From positions 42,594,001 through 42,658,000 of the forward strand of contig CM034546.1 in NCBI GenBank assembly GCA_020055645.1: a stretch of 64,000 nt of DNA. Reading direction: 5' to 3'. Below, piece by piece: positions 63,313 through 64,000 of the stretch; within the stretch, counting starts at the first letter, position 1, and each line of letters begins with the position of its first letter. The DNA is from Tomocerus qinae. Lineage: Eukaryota > Arthropoda > Collembola > Entomobryomorpha > Tomoceridae. A program made the translations under genes and the position numbers. Under the pieces are notes generated by a model. It was not told where the DNA came from. It did not search any database and saw nothing but the letters and a program-made list of their open reading frames with translations.

Positions 63313-64000
63313 ATGGAATGGATAGGAATTATACTGCTGGCTGTTTTTAGCCCACGATGTATTATTTGTGCTGGAAAATTAGAAAAATTAATTGCAATAG
63401 AGAAAAATTGTTTCATTAACCTTATATTTTACAAAACTCATTCCACGCAAACAACGAAGATACTAGAAGAACTGTTCCAAATCAAAACTCCATACTCCTT
63501 AACGAATATTGATTCTTTGAAGAAGACTATAACTGGAAAGTATACAAATATTACAGGTCAGGAAAGGGAATCTCAAGTATATGACAAAATACAATATTTA
63601 AATGGTTGTGTAGCAAAGCGAGTACTATATTCGTCTTATTTAAATAACCGATTCAGATGCATTGCGCATATTTCTGTAGATTTGAATTCCAGTAACCTGA
63701 ATGACGTGAAACTGACAAAAACTGTAACTCAAAAAATTGGACTACAGTTTACCATAAATAAATACAATTCATTCCGAAAGCCATTTTTATCAATAGAGGC
63801 AATATGCCTTAGAAGACGATTCAATTTCCAAGACTACACCAATGTCTATTTTCTTGTCCACAAAGAAATTCTGGGAAATATGAAATTTCAAGCAAAATTT
63901 TTGAATGATATTGGTGTTCAGTTTCCTGCTTTGAAAGGACATTATTTTGTGCAGTCATTTGTGGAAGAGGACGACAGAGTATTCTTTATTTGTGGAAGAT
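63313..64000 (+). CDS. Ionotropic receptor copy 5, cut by window end
   Basis: The ATG at 63313 opens a frame without stop to the last base (229 codons), starting MEWIGIILLAVFSPRCIICA, a signal peptide like that of the other copies. Conserved pieces follow in order: NLIFYKTHSTQTTKILEEL, IKTPYSLTN, SVDLNSSNLNDV, RFNFQDYTNVYFLVHKEILG and LKGHYFVQSFVEEDDRVFFI. The frame ends at the edge before any membrane segment. Nothing in the visible part is broken, so it is a candidate functional gene. Confidence 0.9.
   Translation, partial: MEWIGIILLAVFSPRCIICAGKLEKLIAIEKNCFINLIFYKTHSTQTTKILEELFQIKTPYSLTNIDSLKKTITGKYTNITGQERESQVYDKIQYLNGCVAKRVLYSSYLNNRFRCIAHISVDLNSSNLNDVKLTKTVTQKIGLQFTINKYNSFRKPFLSIEAICLRRRFNFQDYTNVYFLVHKEILGNMKFQAKFLNDIGVQFPALKGHYFVQSFVEEDDRVFFICGR

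Noticed and set aside
1..64000. CRISPR arrays, bacterial operons or ribosome-binding sites
   Set aside because: The window is eukaryotic: spliced genes, animal protein families, no regularly spaced repeats.

Overview
The window is nuclear DNA of an animal: AT-rich, with genes split by GT-AG introns, long intergenic spaces and many small transposons. An arthropod is most likely. I lean towards a springtail (Collembola), because such genomes are known to carry expanded ionotropic receptors and acquired polyketide or peptide synthases. That is inference, not proof.

Left part, ordinary genes. 853-6300 (+) encodes a four-exon NLR-like protein of about 1631 residues: SAM domain, NACHT NTPase, helical repeats, LRRs. 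7164-11349 (-) is a nine-exon CD36/scavenger receptor class B gene whose exons all join in phase to 520 residues. Its last intron carries a 1.1 kb fold-back repeat. 16012-18636 (+) is a textbook EHD endocytic ATPase in six coding exons.

Right part, an accessory region. From about 19.5 kb to the right edge there are five copies of a large, intronless, divergent ionotropic-receptor (IR) gene, all on the + strand. Copy 1 has a MITE and a nonsense codon. Copy 2 has a premature stop just after the last membrane segment. Copy 3 is split by a palindromic Penelope-like retroelement. Copy 4 is intact. Copy 5 runs off the window. Each copy sits in a duplicated unit with a recognisable upstream module.

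Between IR copies 2 and 3, on the opposite strand (43652 to 31337), lies a highly reducing type I polyketide synthase: KS-AT-DH-cMT-ER-KR-ACP and a terminal thioester reductase. Its KS exon has no in-frame ATG before the first KS motif. Upstream exons encode a degenerate glycogenin-like (GT8) domain, and the last of them splices in phase onto the KS exon. The best reading is a GT8-PKS fusion gene, the most unusual object here. Its main exon has two apparent frameshifts, so it may be a decaying gene or contain sequence errors.

The accessory region also holds a fold-back MITE family with CGTCCCTTAAGGAT ends (two copies), hAT-like MITEs with 8 bp duplications, a CCCGGGTTT-rich palindromic element and candidate hammerhead ribozyme motifs in the Penelope repeats. 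Exon borders were read by eye from splice signals and protein similarity; no search or transcript evidence was available.
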